NCBI GenBank assembly: GCA_026126305.1
Contig: JAHCJI010000002.1
Location: 62,001-126,000 of the forward strand
Length of the DNA: 64,000 nt
Reading direction: 5' to 3'
From: Phycisphaeraceae bacterium
GTDB lineage: Bacteria; Planctomycetota; Phycisphaerae; Phycisphaerales; UBA1924
Positions 9,522-18,009 of this stretch are shown piece after piece. The notes beneath the pieces were generated by a model that did no database searches, was not told the origin of the DNA, and worked only from the letters and a program-made list of their open reading frames with translations. Every line of letters begins with the position of its first letter. Within the stretch, counting starts at the first letter, position 1. A program made the position numbers and the translations under genes.

Positions 9522-10745
9522 TTACTCGGCCGATTCCAGCCAGCCACCGCCAAGCACCAGGTCGGTGTCTTGGGGGTCGAACAGCACCGCCGCCTGCCCG
9601 GGGGCGATGGCCCGCTGGGGCGTCTCGAACTCCAAAGCGAAGCGGCCACGGCGGCCCGAGGGCGTCTGTTGTTCACCCTCTGGCAGGTGCCAGAGGCGGG
9701 CGTGTACCTCCTGGCCGTGGGCCCGGTACCGCACCAGCACCGGCGAGCCGTCGGCGGGCCTGGGGCCCAGCCAGTTGGCCTCGCCCGCCTCGGCCCGCTC
9801 GCACAAGAGGGCCTGGGCCGGCCCCAGGGTGACGGTGTTGGCGGCGGGGTCCTTGGCCACCACGTACAGCGGCCGATCGGCGGCGATGCCCAGGCCGCGG
9901 CGCTGGCCGATGGTGAAGCGGTGCTGGCCGCGGTGCTCACCCAGGGGCCTGCCGTCGATGGTCAGGACGCTGCCGGCGGCGGCCAGGTCGGGCCGCCGCC
10001 GCTCGACCAGGCCCGCGTAGTCGTCGTCGGGCACGAAGCAGATCTCCTGGCTGTCGGGCTTGCTGGCCACGTTCAGGCCCAGGGCCCTGGCCGCGTCGCG
10101 CACCTCCTGCTTGTCCTCGAACTGGCCGATGGGCAGCACCATCTCGGCCAGGCGGTCCAAAGGCGCGCCAAAGAGCACGTAGGACTGGTCCTTGGCGTGG
10201 TCGCGCCCGCGCAAGAGCCGCGGCCGCGGGCCGGCGTGGTCGACCCGGGCGTAGTGCCCGCTGACCACCACCGACGCCCCGATGCTGCGGGCGTAGGCGT
10301 GCAGCTTGCCGAACTTCAGCCAGTCGTTGCAGCGCACGCAGGGGTTGGGCGTGCGGCCCATGGCGTAGGCGTCCACGAAGTAGTCGATGATGCGGCCAAA
10401 GTCCTCGCGGAAGTTGCACACGTACAGCGGGATGTTGAGGTCGGCGGCGACCAGCCGGGCGTCGTGGGCGTCGCCGATGGAGCAGCAGCCGCGGTGGCCG
10501 ATCCTCGTGTCGGCCCCGTCGGGGTTCTCCTCGAGCGTTTCGTCGGGCGAGCCCAGGCGCATGAAGCAGCCGACGACCTCCCACCCGGCGTGGACCATGG
10601 CCGCGGCGGCCACCGACGAGTCCACGCCCCCGGACATGGCAACCAGGGCCTTGCGGCGGTGGGGGTGGTGGGGGTGGTGGGGGTGGTGGGGGTCGTTGGC
10701 TTTGGGGATGCTGTTGAGGACGTGTTGGGGGATGGGGCCGGGCAC
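9522..10745 (-). CDS. mnmA: tRNA-specific 2-thiouridylase MnmA
   Basis: Adds sulfur to U34 of tRNAs for Lys, Glu and Gln in the cytoplasm. 407 residues. The PP-loop AMSGGVDSSVAA is at about residues 36-47, the catalytic cysteine is in TPNPCVRCN and the second cysteine in DSQEICFV; FTIGQRRGLG marks the central domain. The start is uncertain: the annotated GTG at 10745 gives an unusual leader containing His-His-Pro tandem repeats (residues about 19-30, from a GGGGGTGGT-like DNA repeat) before the conserved KALVAMSGG, with no good Shine-Dalgarno. MnmA normally begins within ten residues of the PP-loop. Its upstream side faces the 21-bp minisatellite. Confidence 0.93.
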   Translation of the reverse strand: MPGPIPQHVLNSIPKANDPHHPHHPHHPHRRKALVAMSGGVDSSVAAAAMVHAGWEVVGCFMRLGSPDETLEENPDGADTRIGHRGCCSIGDAHDARLVAADLNIPLYVCNFREDFGRIIDYFVDAYAMGRTPNPCVRCNDWLKFGKLHAYARSIGASVVVSGHYARVDHAGPRPRLLRGRDHAKDQSYVLFGAPLDRLAEMVLPIGQFEDKQEVRDAARALGLNVASKPDSQEICFVPDDDYAGLVERRRPDLAAAGSVLTIDGRPLGEHRGQHRFTIGQRRGLGIAADRPLYVVAKDPAANTVTLGPAQALLCERAEAGEANWLGPRPADGSPVLVRYRAHGQEVHARLWHLPEGEQQTPSGRRGRFALEFETPQRAIAPGQAAVLFDPQDTDLVLGGGWLESAE

Positions 10746-10944
10746 GGGCGATGGTAGGGGCGTTGGCCCGATGGCCGCCCGGCGGCGGGTCGGGGCCCGG
10801 GAAGATGCCGCGGCCCGAACACATTCCTGAAGTCAGGGTCGCGACTGTCGGTCATCGGCGATTTTCGGCCATTTGGCGAGGATTTTCGTGCCTCCAGGAC
10901 CCATTGACGCCCGCAAAACGCCCGGATAACACCTGGCCGCGCTC

Positions 10945-11154
10945 GACGAGGACGGCCATTCGTTGGACGAGGACGGCCATTCGTCGGACGAGGACGGCCA
11001 TTCGTCGGACGAGGACGGCCATTCGTTCAACGAGGACGGCCATTCGTCGGGCGAGGACGGCCATTCGTTCAACGAGGACGGCCATTCGTTGGACGAGGAC
11101 GGCCATTCGCTCGACGAGGCCGGCCATTCGTTGGGCGAGGCAGGCCATTCGTCG
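10945..11154 (+). repeat. 21-bp tandem minisatellite, ten units
   Basis: Ten head-to-tail 21-bp units, each built on GACGAGGACGGCCATTCGT plus two variable bases. Variation is concentrated at the unit edges (TTG, TCG, TTC, CTC endings), while GGCCATTCG is invariant in all ten. Because 21 is divisible by 3 and the unit lacks stops, most frames are open through it (one frame reads heptads DEDGHSS, the reverse reads NEWPSSS), but there is no supporting start signal or protein family. It lies in the divergent spacer between mnmA and the membrane protein gene at 11362. Confidence 0.95.
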
Positions 11155-11214
11155 GGTGTGGGGGTCGGGGCCGGCCAATCGTCGGGTGTGGGGGTCGGGG
11201 CCGGGCTTTTATCG
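11155..11214 (+). repeat. Two 30-bp direct repeats abutting the minisatellite
   Basis: Two consecutive 30-bp copies beginning GGTGTGGGGGTCGGGGCCGG; they differ only in an AT-richer segment near the end (CCAATCGTCG versus CTTTTATCG). A third, truncated copy (GGTGTGCCGGGCCGG) follows. They are continuous with the 21-bp array and lie about 150 bp before the next gene. Confidence 0.8.
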
Positions 11215-11361
11215 GGTGTGCCGGGCCGGGCAACAAAACTCCACAAAAACACCGGCGCGCCGGCCCGGGCCCTGTGGTAGACTGGTCCGCTGGCGGCCCG
11301 CGCGGGCCGTTCTCGGGCCTGGTTCGCGCCCGCGATGGCGGGTGCTTTGGGGGAATGCACA

Positions 11362-11997
11362 ATGATCGGAGCGATCGTGGGGGCCCTGGTGGGCGGCGCG
11401 TTAGGGGCCGCATTATGGGCGGGCGTGGGCTATTTCACGGGCTACGAGGTCGGCTGGATCGCCTGGGGCGTGGGCGTGCTCGCGGGCCTGGGCGCCGCCG
11501 CCGGGGCCCGGGGCAGCGCCGGCACGGCCACGGGCCTGCTGGCCGCCGTCGTGGCCCTGGTGGCCGTGGGCGCGGGCAAGCTGGCCGTCGTCGAATTGCA
11601 CATCCAGAACGACCAGGACTTCCAGCTGGCCAGCGAGTTCACCCACGAGGTGCTCATGACCTACGTGGCCGACCAGGTGGCCGAGCAATGGGAAGACGAC
11701 GGCGTCCACATCGACTGGCCGCCCCTGCCCAAGAACCAGATGTTCCGCTGGCGCGAGGCCGAATACCCGCCCGACCTGTGGGCCGACACCCTGGCCTGGT
11801 GGGACGAGCACACCCCCCAGCAGCAGGCCGAGGTGCGCGAGGGCTTCCGCAAGCTCCACGAGAAGAACATCCGCGAGGCCGAGCAGTTCTACGCCGAGTA
11901 CCAGTCGCACGGGATGTTCTCGCCTTTTGATGCCATCTGGATCATCCTGGCCGTGGCCTCGGCCTTTGGCATCGGCCGCGGCGGCGCCGACGACTGA
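11362..11997 (+). CDS. Membrane protein of unknown function
   Basis: Protein of 211 residues that I do not recognise. The N-terminus has two or three hydrophobic Gly/Ala-rich segments (about residues 1-70), followed by a hydrophilic domain (about 75-185) rich in Trp, Glu and Asp, for example EQWEDDGVHIDWPPLP and DLWADTLAWWDEH, and a final hydrophobic segment (about 188-203) before GRGGADD. ATG 11362 is preferred over the ATG at 11335 because GGGGGAA lies upstream and the protein then begins directly with a membrane segment. It is convergent with the SCO1 gene. The topology suggests a membrane-anchored domain of about 110 residues outside or inside the cell; the side cannot be told. Confidence 0.75.
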   Translation: MIGAIVGALVGGALGAALWAGVGYFTGYEVGWIAWGVGVLAGLGAAAGARGSAGTATGLLAAVVALVAVGAGKLAVVELHIQNDQDFQLASEFTHEVLMTYVADQVAEQWEDDGVHIDWPPLPKNQMFRWREAEYPPDLWADTLAWWDEHTPQQQAEVREGFRKLHEKNIREAEQFYAEYQSHGMFSPFDAIWIILAVASAFGIGRGGADD

Positions 11998-12014
11998 GCC
12001 CCGGCTCGCCTTCG

Positions 12015-12047
12015 TGCCCGATGCCCGATGCCCGATGCCTTCTTCCT
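12015..12047. repeat. Dispersed short repeat with triple GATGCCC motif (copy 1)
   Basis: A 33-bp stretch made of three tandem GATGCCC-type units followed by a CTTCTTCC tail. Its reverse complement recurs at 29042-29074 with 30 of 33 matching bases, 17 kb away, and a looser relative (GGGCATCGGCAAGGAAAG) is near 31735. It lies in the convergent spacer between the membrane protein gene and SCO1, touching the SCO1 stop codon. Confidence 0.7.
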
Positions 12048-12735
12048 ACCGCAGCGCTCGGTCGGCCGCGAAGGCGCGCGAGCGCAGGGCCGCCATGGCC
12101 TGGGCGTCCGAGTAGAGGTAGATGCCAAGCAGGTGCCGGTCGGGGCCCACCAGGATCAGGTGCGAGGGGTGGTGGATGTTGTCCATACTCTGCCCGCCGG
12201 GCAGCTCGATGCTCCGCGATTCGTCCACGCCCACGTGGAAGTTGAGGCTGTCGCGCACGATCGAGCGCGTGACCTCGGCCGGGCCGGTCAGGTAGCGCCA
12301 GCGGGCAAAGTCCACGCCGTTGCGCTCGCCGTAGGCCCGCAGCACCTCTGGCGTGTCGTTGTCCGGGTCGACCGAGACGCTCAAGAAGCGCACGCCGGTG
12401 CCGGCCAGAGCGCTCTGGAGCGTGAGCATCTGCCCGGTCATGCCCGGGCAGGCAAAGGGGCAGTTGGTGAACATGAACGCCAGGATCGTGACGCGGCCCT
12501 CGAGGATGGTGTGGTCCACCGGCCGGCCGTCGTGGTCGGTCAGTTGGAACTGGGGCACGACGTAGCCCACGAGCATCTCGTCGGGCTGGAGGGGGTCGCT
12601 CGGCCCGGTGTCGGCCAGCGACGGGTTGGCGGCGTTGGGATTGCCGCGTTGCAGGACCATCGCCGCCAGCGTGGAGACCAGCCCCAGGAAGATCAGCCCC
12701 ACGACCAGCACCAGGATCTTCTCGCCCTTGGACAT
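12046..12735 (-). CDS. SCO1/SenC family copper-binding protein
   Basis: Membrane-anchored thioredoxin-fold protein of 229 residues that helps assemble the CuA centre of cytochrome oxidase. One N-terminal membrane helix (about residues 7-28), then the SCO domain with FMFTNCPFACPG (CxxxC copper ligands, about residues 90-97), SVSVDPDNDTPEVL and a late histidine in IHHPSHLILV. Shine-Dalgarno AAGGAG lies just upstream of ATG 12735. It is the last gene of the minus-strand run with ctaB and the ABC pair, 9 bp after the permease, which supports a role in oxidase biogenesis. Confidence 0.9.
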   Translation of the reverse strand: MSKGEKILVLVVGLIFLGLVSTLAAMVLQRGNPNAANPSLADTGPSDPLQPDEMLVGYVVPQFQLTDHDGRPVDHTILEGRVTILAFMFTNCPFACPGMTGQMLTLQSALAGTGVRFLSVSVDPDNDTPEVLRAYGERNGVDFARWRYLTGPAEVTRSIVRDSLNFHVGVDESRSIELPGGQSMDNIHHPSHLILVGPDRHLLGIYLYSDAQAMAALRSRAFAADRALR

Positions 12736-12744
12736 GGTTGCTCC

Positions 12745-13578
12745 TTATCGCTCTGGATCGTTGGTGGTGCTGTGGTTCGTGGCCAGAAGGTCTGGAGCGC
12801 GAGCGCGTGCCGCCCGGCCGATGGTGAGAAACGCCAGCGCCACGCCGCCGCCGGCAAAGAGGCACGAGAGGCCAATCGCCGCGGCATCGGCGTGCCCCGC
12901 CAGCCCCGCGCCCACCGCCCGCTGGCACCAGGCCAGGGGGTTCACCACGACGATGGCGCGTAGCCAGCCGCTGGCGCCCTCGACCGGGAAGATGGCCCCG
13001 CTGAGCAGCCACATGGGCATCAGCACCAGGTTCATCACGCCGTGGAAGCCCGAGGCCGAATCGACCCGCCACGCCGCGGCCAGGCCCAGCCCGGTGATGC
13101 CCAGCGAGAGGCAGGCCAGCGCCAGCGCCGCCGCCAGCACGCCGGTGACGCCCGGCGAAGCGCCCACCAGGGGCGAGAAGGCCAGGAGCACCAGCGACTG
13201 CGCGAAGCCCAGCACGCCCCCGCCGACGAGCTTGCCCGCGGCCATGGCCCAGCGCGGGGCCGGGCTGACCAGCACCGCTTGCAGGAAGCCCTGGTGGCGG
13301 TCCTCGATGAGCGAGATCGACGCGAAGATGGCGTTGAACAGGACAACGAGTGAGGCCATGCCCGGCAGCAGGTAGAGCGCCATCGAGCCGCCCTCGCCGC
13401 CCTCGCCGCCGAGGGATTCGGGTCGGACGCTGCCCGCAAAGCCGCTGGCGATGAACAGCCACATCATCGCGGGCGTGGCGATGGCCACCGCGATGCGCAG
13501 CGGCTGGCGCCTCAGGCGACGCACCTCGCGAAGGGCCAGCGACCCGGCCGCGACCATGCCGATGCCAGGGGCGCTCAC
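12745..13578 (-). CDS. ABC-2 type transporter permease
   Basis: Protein of 277 residues with about six hydrophobic segments and the ABC-2 permease pattern: a first helix near residues 27-43, a loop with Gly-Glu repeats, LYLLPGMASLVVLFNAIF, SISLIEDRHQGFLQAVLVSPAPRW and a late MNLVLMPMWLLSGAIFPVEG. The start is GTG at 13578, which overlaps the stop of the ATPase gene as GTGA, so the two halves are translationally coupled. Flanked by heme O synthase and SCO1 genes; a role in moving copper, heme or another factor for oxidase assembly is inferred from position only. Confidence 0.88.
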   Translation of the reverse strand: MSAPGIGMVAAGSLALREVRRLRRQPLRIAVAIATPAMMWLFIASGFAGSVRPESLGGEGGEGGSMALYLLPGMASLVVLFNAIFASISLIEDRHQGFLQAVLVSPAPRWAMAAGKLVGGGVLGFAQSLVLLAFSPLVGASPGVTGVLAAALALACLSLGITGLGLAAAWRVDSASGFHGVMNLVLMPMWLLSGAIFPVEGASGWLRAIVVVNPLAWCQRAVGAGLAGHADAAAIGLSCLFAGGGVALAFLTIGRAARARAPDLLATNHSTTNDPER

Positions 13579-14477
13579 GACGCGGCCCCCAGCGGCGCCC
13601 GGGCCCAGCGCATGTACGCGTCGGCCAGCGTGGGCCGGCGCACGCTGAAGGGCACGCCCGCCGAAGCCAGCAACGCCGACCACTGGGCCAGTTGGGCCTC
13701 GTCCCGCGGCTGGACGAACACCGAGCCGTCGGCCTGGTGCTGCCAGGGCAGGTCGGCGTGTTGCGATGCCGCGCCCTGGGGCACGACCAGCAGCAGGCCG
13801 CCCAATTCGGCGACCAGTTCGCCGGGCGAGCCGGCGTGGACGACGCGGCCGCAGGCCATCATCACGACGCGATCGAAGCGCTCGGCGTCGGTCATGAGGT
13901 GGGTGGTCATGACCACGGCCAGTTCGGGGCGTTGGGCCCGAAGGGCGTCGATGGCCCCCAGCAGCGCCGCCCGCGAGGGCAGGTCGAGCCCCACCGTGGG
14001 CTCGTCGAGCAGCAGCAGGTCGGGCTCGGCCAGGATCGCCCGCACGAATTCCACCCTTCGCGCCAGCCCGCCCGAGAGCGTGCGCACGCGGCTGTCCAGG
14101 CGGTCCTCGACGCCCAAGTCTGCGCACAACCGGTCGATGCGTTCGTCGGCGCCGCGCAGCCCGCTGAGGGAGGCCTGGAGCCGAAGGTTCTCGCGCACGG
14201 TCAGCAGGGGGTCCAGGGCCGGGCTCTGGAAGACCACGCCCAGCCGCAGGCCCGGGCGTCGCTGGATGCTTCCGCAGGTGAGCGGTTGCAGGCCCATCAA
14301 GACGCGCAAGAGCGTGGACTTGCCCGAGCCGTTGGGGCCGAGCAGCGCGAGGTGGTCGCCCGGCGAGATGGCGATGCTGGCCCCGTCGAGCGCTCGCGTG
14401 GGGGGCTGCCGGCGGCGGGCGCGGAGCTCGACCACCCCCGCCCCGACGCGCACGAGCGGTGGGCCCCGGTCGCTCAC
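13575..14477 (-). CDS. ABC transporter ATP-binding protein
   Basis: Protein of 300 residues. Walker A LLGPNGSGKSTLL (about residues 46-58), Q-loop GVVFQSPALD, signature RTLSGGLARRVEF, Walker B LLLLDEPTVGLD and the H-loop MTTHLMTDAERFD. The C-terminal 80 residues form the extra domain usual in ABC-2 type exporters. The GTG start at 14477 overlaps the ctaB stop (GTGA) and the gene's own stop overlaps the permease start the same way. The frame is open far upstream, but that part is antisense-like shadow of ctaB with no family match. Energises the adjacent permease. Confidence 0.9.
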   Translation of the reverse strand: MSDRGPPLVRVGAGVVELRARRRQPPTRALDGASIAISPGDHLALLGPNGSGKSTLLRVLMGLQPLTCGSIQRRPGLRLGVVFQSPALDPLLTVRENLRLQASLSGLRGADERIDRLCADLGVEDRLDSRVRTLSGGLARRVEFVRAILAEPDLLLLDEPTVGLDLPSRAALLGAIDALRAQRPELAVVMTTHLMTDAERFDRVVMMACGRVVHAGSPGELVAELGGLLLVVPQGAASQHADLPWQHQADGSVFVQPRDEAQLAQWSALLASAGVPFSVRRPTLADAYMRWARAPLGAAS

Positions 14478-15520
14478 CCCAGCGCCACCCCGACGGCGGC
14501 GTCGACGACCAAGGCCAGCAGCAACACCGGCAGGTAGATCACCGAGCCGATCAGCACCTTGCGGGCGTCGGCGCGGGTCCGCGTGCGGGTGACACGGACG
14601 GTCTGGAACAGGAACAGCAGCCCGGCGACGATCGCCACCGGCACCGCGACGTACCCCGTCGTGACTTCCATCACCAGCGGCGGGAGCACCGTCACCGGCA
14701 GCAGCAGCGCCGCCCACAGCACCATCATCGCCCACGTCCACCGGCCCGTGGGGTCGGCCACGGGCAGCACGCGATAGCCGCCCGCGGCGTAGTCGTCCTT
14801 GTACATCCAGGCGATGGCAAGGAAGTGGGGGATCTGCCAGACGAACATGATGGTGAACAGCGCCCAGGGCCCGACCTGTGCCAGCGACGCCCACGAGCCA
14901 TCGACGCACGCCCAGCCGATGACCGGTGGGAGTGCGCCGGGCACGGCCCCGATCCACGTGCTGCTCCACAAGCCCGGCTTGCTGGGCGTGTAGAGCAGGA
15001 GATAACTCAGGACGGTTGCGGCGATCAGCAACGCCGGCGCGATGCCCGACAGCAACCACGCCAGCACGATGCCCAGGACGCACATCTCGACGCCCACCAC
15101 GAGCACCACGATCGGCGAGATCCTGCCCGTGGGAAGGGGTCGGCCCCTTGTCCGGGGCATGCGCGAGTCGCGCGAATGCTCCATCCATTGGTTCAGCGTG
15201 TTCGCGCCCGCGGCGGCCAGGCCCGTGCCCACGATGGCCGCGATCAAGCCCGTCACAAGATCGGCCATGCCCGGACGGGTCGACAACGCGGACAAGCCAA
15301 ACCCGAGCGCACTGGTGATGGTCACCAGACGGGTGATGCGAGGCTTGGACGTTTCGTACAACGCCGCCAGGCTTATGCCGCGCGGGGCCGAAGCGGCGAA
15401 GGCCACCGTCTGTACACCGGGCTCGATCCGGTCGAAATGCAAAGCGGACTCCTGCGGCGGTGATTCTGCCGGACAGGAATCTTTGCGGTCTGGCGGGAAC
15501 GAATCCACACGGTCGCTCAT
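14474..15520 (-). CDS. ctaB: Protoheme IX farnesyltransferase (heme O synthase)
   Basis: UbiA-family prenyltransferase that converts heme B to heme O for terminal oxidases. 348 residues: a hydrophilic leader of about 45 residues, then YETSKPRITRLVTITSALG, the prenyl-diphosphate site ANTLNQWMEHSRDSRMPRT (about residues 100-120), the second loop YTPSKPGLWSS and WQIPHFLAIAWMYKDDY, with about eight membrane segments. ATG 15520 overlaps the preceding gene's stop as ATGA. It is the second gene of a five-gene minus-strand run that ends with SCO1; the co-location of heme and copper-site maturation genes supports the assignment. Confidence 0.92.
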   Translation of the reverse strand: MSDRVDSFPPDRKDSCPAESPPQESALHFDRIEPGVQTVAFAASAPRGISLAALYETSKPRITRLVTITSALGFGLSALSTRPGMADLVTGLIAAIVGTGLAAAGANTLNQWMEHSRDSRMPRTRGRPLPTGRISPIVVLVVGVEMCVLGIVLAWLLSGIAPALLIAATVLSYLLLYTPSKPGLWSSTWIGAVPGALPPVIGWACVDGSWASLAQVGPWALFTIMFVWQIPHFLAIAWMYKDDYAAGGYRVLPVADPTGRWTWAMMVLWAALLLPVTVLPPLVMEVTTGYVAVPVAIVAGLLFLFQTVRVTRTRTRADARKVLIGSVIYLPVLLLALVVDAAVGVALG

Positions 15521-16740
15521 CGAGATGGGATGGTCAATTCCATCCAGACCGGGAAATGATCGCTTGGAAAGCCCTCGCTGCCGCGGCGTGGCGCTGGTTC
15601 GAGCGTCCAGATGCCCGAGCGGATGAACCCCAGGCCCTTGCTCGGGATCACGTAGTCGACCCGCAATCCAAATTGGGCGGTATCGGTTGCATCCAGGCCC
15701 TCGACGGGCGGGTCCATCGCTGGTGCCGGTGTCTGCTGCACACGGGGGTTTTTCATGAGGCGGCCGATGGGGTCTCCGATGTCTTTGCCTTTGTTCGGGT
15801 CGGCGTTGAGGTCCCCCATGATGATGAAGAGGCGTCCACGCTCGATCCCGCCCTCGAGGCCTTGGTCGTCGGCGATCCAGGCACGGTTGTCGAGGTAATC
15901 GTCCCAGAAGCGGATCTCGTCGTGGTTCCGGGCCTTGTTGCGGCCTTCGGGCCCATCGAAAGCGGGCGGCGTGGGATGGCTGCACAGGAAATGCACGACC
16001 GTGCCATTGGGGAAACGGATGGGGATGTCCCAGTGGCTCTTGGAACTCAATCGCACGGCTTCCCAGACCTCGTCGCTGTGCCAGGGCGTGCCATCCTCGT
16101 GCATGGGCCGCCGCGCGTCGGGCATGGCACTCCACGGCAGCAGTCGGAAGGTGCGGATCTCGTCCTCGATGACTTCGAGCCTCCAGTCGACGAGCAGGGC
16201 CATGGCGTATTGGCCTGGATAGGTCCCAAATCCCCAGCAGTCGTTGCCGTATGCCCTGCCTTCCTCGGTCTGGGGTGGGACCGAACCATTGGCGGTGGCG
16301 CGTGGCGGACGCGGATAGGTGGTCACGGCTCGACCGCTGTTGTCCAGGTCCAAGCCGCTGGCCTGGCCGGTATTGCTCGGCAGCATGATGGCTCGATAGC
16401 GGATGGGTTCGAGGCCCTCGGCCTGTGAGACGGTCAGGTAATGATCGACAAATCGGCGTGCGTTGGAGCCTTCGGGCTCATCCATGGGGACACCGGGAAC
16501 TCCGTGGTAGTCGTAGGCGATCTCGTTGAGCAGGACGATGTTGGGACGGAGCCTTTGGATGACCTCAGCGAGCCGCTGGAGGCGGGGCTGGTCGTTGACG
16601 AGTAGATCGGTGGTGGCGGCGTCTTCGATGTTGAATGTGGCCACGCGGATGGGCAAGTCCCCAGCTTGTTGGGATGCGCTGGCAACAGTGGGAAGGATCA
16701 GGGGCAGGACCCAGGCCAGGATGACGATGCACCGTGTCAT
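15517..16740 (-). CDS. Secreted endonuclease/exonuclease/phosphatase family protein
   Basis: Protein of 407 residues with a signal peptide (about residues 1-22, ending VASA). The EEP fold is shown by RVATFNIEDA near the N-terminus, IVLLNEIAYD with the metal-binding Glu, CSHPTPPAFDG, IMGDLNADPN with the Asp-x-Asn pair, and a C-terminal PSDHFPVWMEL with the catalytic Asp-His. All key residues are present, so it is probably an active metal-dependent phosphoesterase acting outside the cytoplasm; substrate unknown. First gene of the run leading into ctaB (ATGA overlap). Confidence 0.85.
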   Translation of the reverse strand: MTRCIVILAWVLPLILPTVASASQQAGDLPIRVATFNIEDAATTDLLVNDQPRLQRLAEVIQRLRPNIVLLNEIAYDYHGVPGVPMDEPEGSNARRFVDHYLTVSQAEGLEPIRYRAIMLPSNTGQASGLDLDNSGRAVTTYPRPPRATANGSVPPQTEEGRAYGNDCWGFGTYPGQYAMALLVDWRLEVIEDEIRTFRLLPWSAMPDARRPMHEDGTPWHSDEVWEAVRLSSKSHWDIPIRFPNGTVVHFLCSHPTPPAFDGPEGRNKARNHDEIRFWDDYLDNRAWIADDQGLEGGIERGRLFIIMGDLNADPNKGKDIGDPIGRLMKNPRVQQTPAPAMDPPVEGLDATDTAQFGLRVDYVIPSKGLGFIRSGIWTLEPAPRRGSEGFPSDHFPVWMELTIPSR

Positions 16741-17092
16741 GCGAACAGGGTAGAAGGGTGGCGGACATGCGTCGGCAGTCGGGCTAATATTGCATCGTAC
16801 AGCGGCAGGACGGGAGCCGGCTGCGATGAGCCAGAGGGTGTCCTAGGGATATCCCGAGGGGAGGCGCTGCCAGGGGTTGCCGGGGCGGTTCAGAACAGCC
16901 ACCGGGGATCCAGCTCTAAGAGCCAGCGTGCGTTGCGGCATGGCGTCGGTGCCATGATCGCGGCGAACGTCCCGTGCCACCGCCGCGTCGGGATGGTCCC
17001 GGCGCGTTCGAGGCTTGGGTTGCGTGCGTCGAGCACGCCTGGCAAAGAGTCGGATTTACGTCGGCCGCGAGCACACCGAGCAGACTTTTCCC
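16741..17092. other. Intergenic spacer before tRNA-Gln; no gene seen
   Basis: 352 bp between the start of the secreted phosphoesterase (minus) and the tRNA (plus). No frame has a convincing start, codon pattern or family match, and the diagnostic motifs of SRP RNA, RNase P RNA and tmRNA are absent. A TAATAT hexamer at 16785-16790 is a possible -10 element but no matching -35 is clear. It must hold divergent promoters for both sides. Confidence 0.5.
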
Positions 17093-17163
17093 TGCCCGAT
17101 AGTGTAATGGTAGCACATCAGTTTTTGGTACTGAGAGTCCAGGTTCGAATCCTGGTCGGGTAG
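17093..17163 (+). tRNA. tRNA-Gln (anticodon UUG)
   Basis: A 71-nt cloverleaf: acceptor TGCCCGA pairs with TCGGGTA (one G-T wobble), the D arm has TAATGGTAGCA, the anticodon stem CAGT/ACTG carries the loop with TTG, and the T arm is CCAGGTTCGAATCCTGG. Discriminator base G; CCA is not encoded. It sits 48 bp before the GlmU-type gene and may be co-transcribed with the following operon. Confidence 0.95.
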
Positions 17164-17211
17164 TTTTCCCGTGCTGCTTGCCGCCACGTTTGTCCAGACC
17201 GCTGGAGCGTC

Positions 17212-18009
17212 GTGAGCGAAACACTGAGCCAACCCGTTCGACCGCCTTGCGCGATCATCCTGGCCGCGGGCAAGGGCACCCGCATGGGCAGCGATCTGCC
17301 CAAGGTGGTGCATCGCGTCGGCGGCGAGCCGATGGTGTCGATTGTGGCGCGGGCGTGTCATGCCGTCGGTTGCTCGCCTCTGATTGTGGTGGTGGGTCAC
17401 GGCCGCGAGCACGTTGAGCGGGCCCTGGCCGGAGTGTCCGGCGACATCCGTTACGCGTTGCAGGCCGAGCAGTTGGGCACCGGGCACGCGGTGCTTTCGG
17501 CGCGTTCGAGGCTTGAGGGCCTGCCCGACGACACGGACGTCTTCGTGCTTTGCGGCGATGGCCCGCTGATCCGGGAGTCGACGCTCCTGACCGTGCTGGA
17601 AGTCCATCGCGCAACGGGTGCCAGTGCGACACTCGCGACGGCGGTGGTCGATGACCCGACGGGCTATGGCCGGATCGTGCGCGACTCTGCCGGTCGTTTC
17701 GAGCGGATCGTGGAGCAGAAGAACGCCTCGCCTGAGGAGTTGTCGATCCGGGAGATCAACCCGAGTTATTACTGCTTCCAGTTGGGCCCCATGATGCACG
17801 CGCTTTCGCGTGTCGATCGGAATGCCAGGACGGGCGAGTACTATCTGACAGACGTTCCCGCGTTGCTGCTGGCCGGCGGGGCTCGTGTGGAGGTGGTCGA
17901 GGCGGTGCCCGCCGAGGACGTGCTGAGCATCAACACGCCCGAGCAATTGGCCGAGGTGGACCGGATATATCTTCGGCGGCGTGCCGCCGCACAAGGGGCT
18001 CGCGCGTGA
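17212..18009 (+). CDS. UTP:GlcNAc-1-phosphate uridylyltransferase-type protein (GlmU N-domain only)
   Basis: Nucleotidyltransferase of 265 residues in the UDP-GlcNAc branch for cell-wall and envelope sugars. Signature IILAAGKGTRMGSDLPKVVH at about residues 14-33, then EQLGTGHAV, FVLCGDGPLI, DPTGYGRIVR, IVEQKNAS and EYYLTDVPALL, all typical of GlmU. The C-terminal left-handed beta-helix acetyltransferase of full GlmU (about 450 residues) is absent, so acetylation must be done elsewhere. GTG start at 17212 has GGAG upstream. Its stop overlaps the prs start (GTGA), beginning a core operon. Confidence 0.88.
   Translation: MSETLSQPVRPPCAIILAAGKGTRMGSDLPKVVHRVGGEPMVSIVARACHAVGCSPLIVVVGHGREHVERALAGVSGDIRYALQAEQLGTGHAVLSARSRLEGLPDDTDVFVLCGDGPLIRESTLLTVLEVHRATGASATLATAVVDDPTGYGRIVRDSAGRFERIVEQKNASPEELSIREINPSYYCFQLGPMMHALSRVDRNARTGEYYLTDVPALLLAGGARVEVVEAVPAEDVLSINTPEQLAEVDRIYLRRRAAAQGARA

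Noticed and set aside
10833..11360. Heptapeptide-repeat proteins (DEDGHSS or NEWPSSS type) encoded by the 21-bp array
   Set aside because: Several frames on both strands are open only because the unit is 21 bp and lacks stops; no ribosome binding site or homology.
13575..15188. A 537-residue ABC ATPase with a long N-terminal domain
   Set aside because: The upstream half is another frame of ctaB; the GTG at 14477 with GTGA overlap fits the family length.
16741..17092. A structured RNA such as SRP RNA or RNase P RNA upstream of tRNA-Gln
   Set aside because: The conserved core motifs of these RNAs are absent; only local GC-rich stems are seen.
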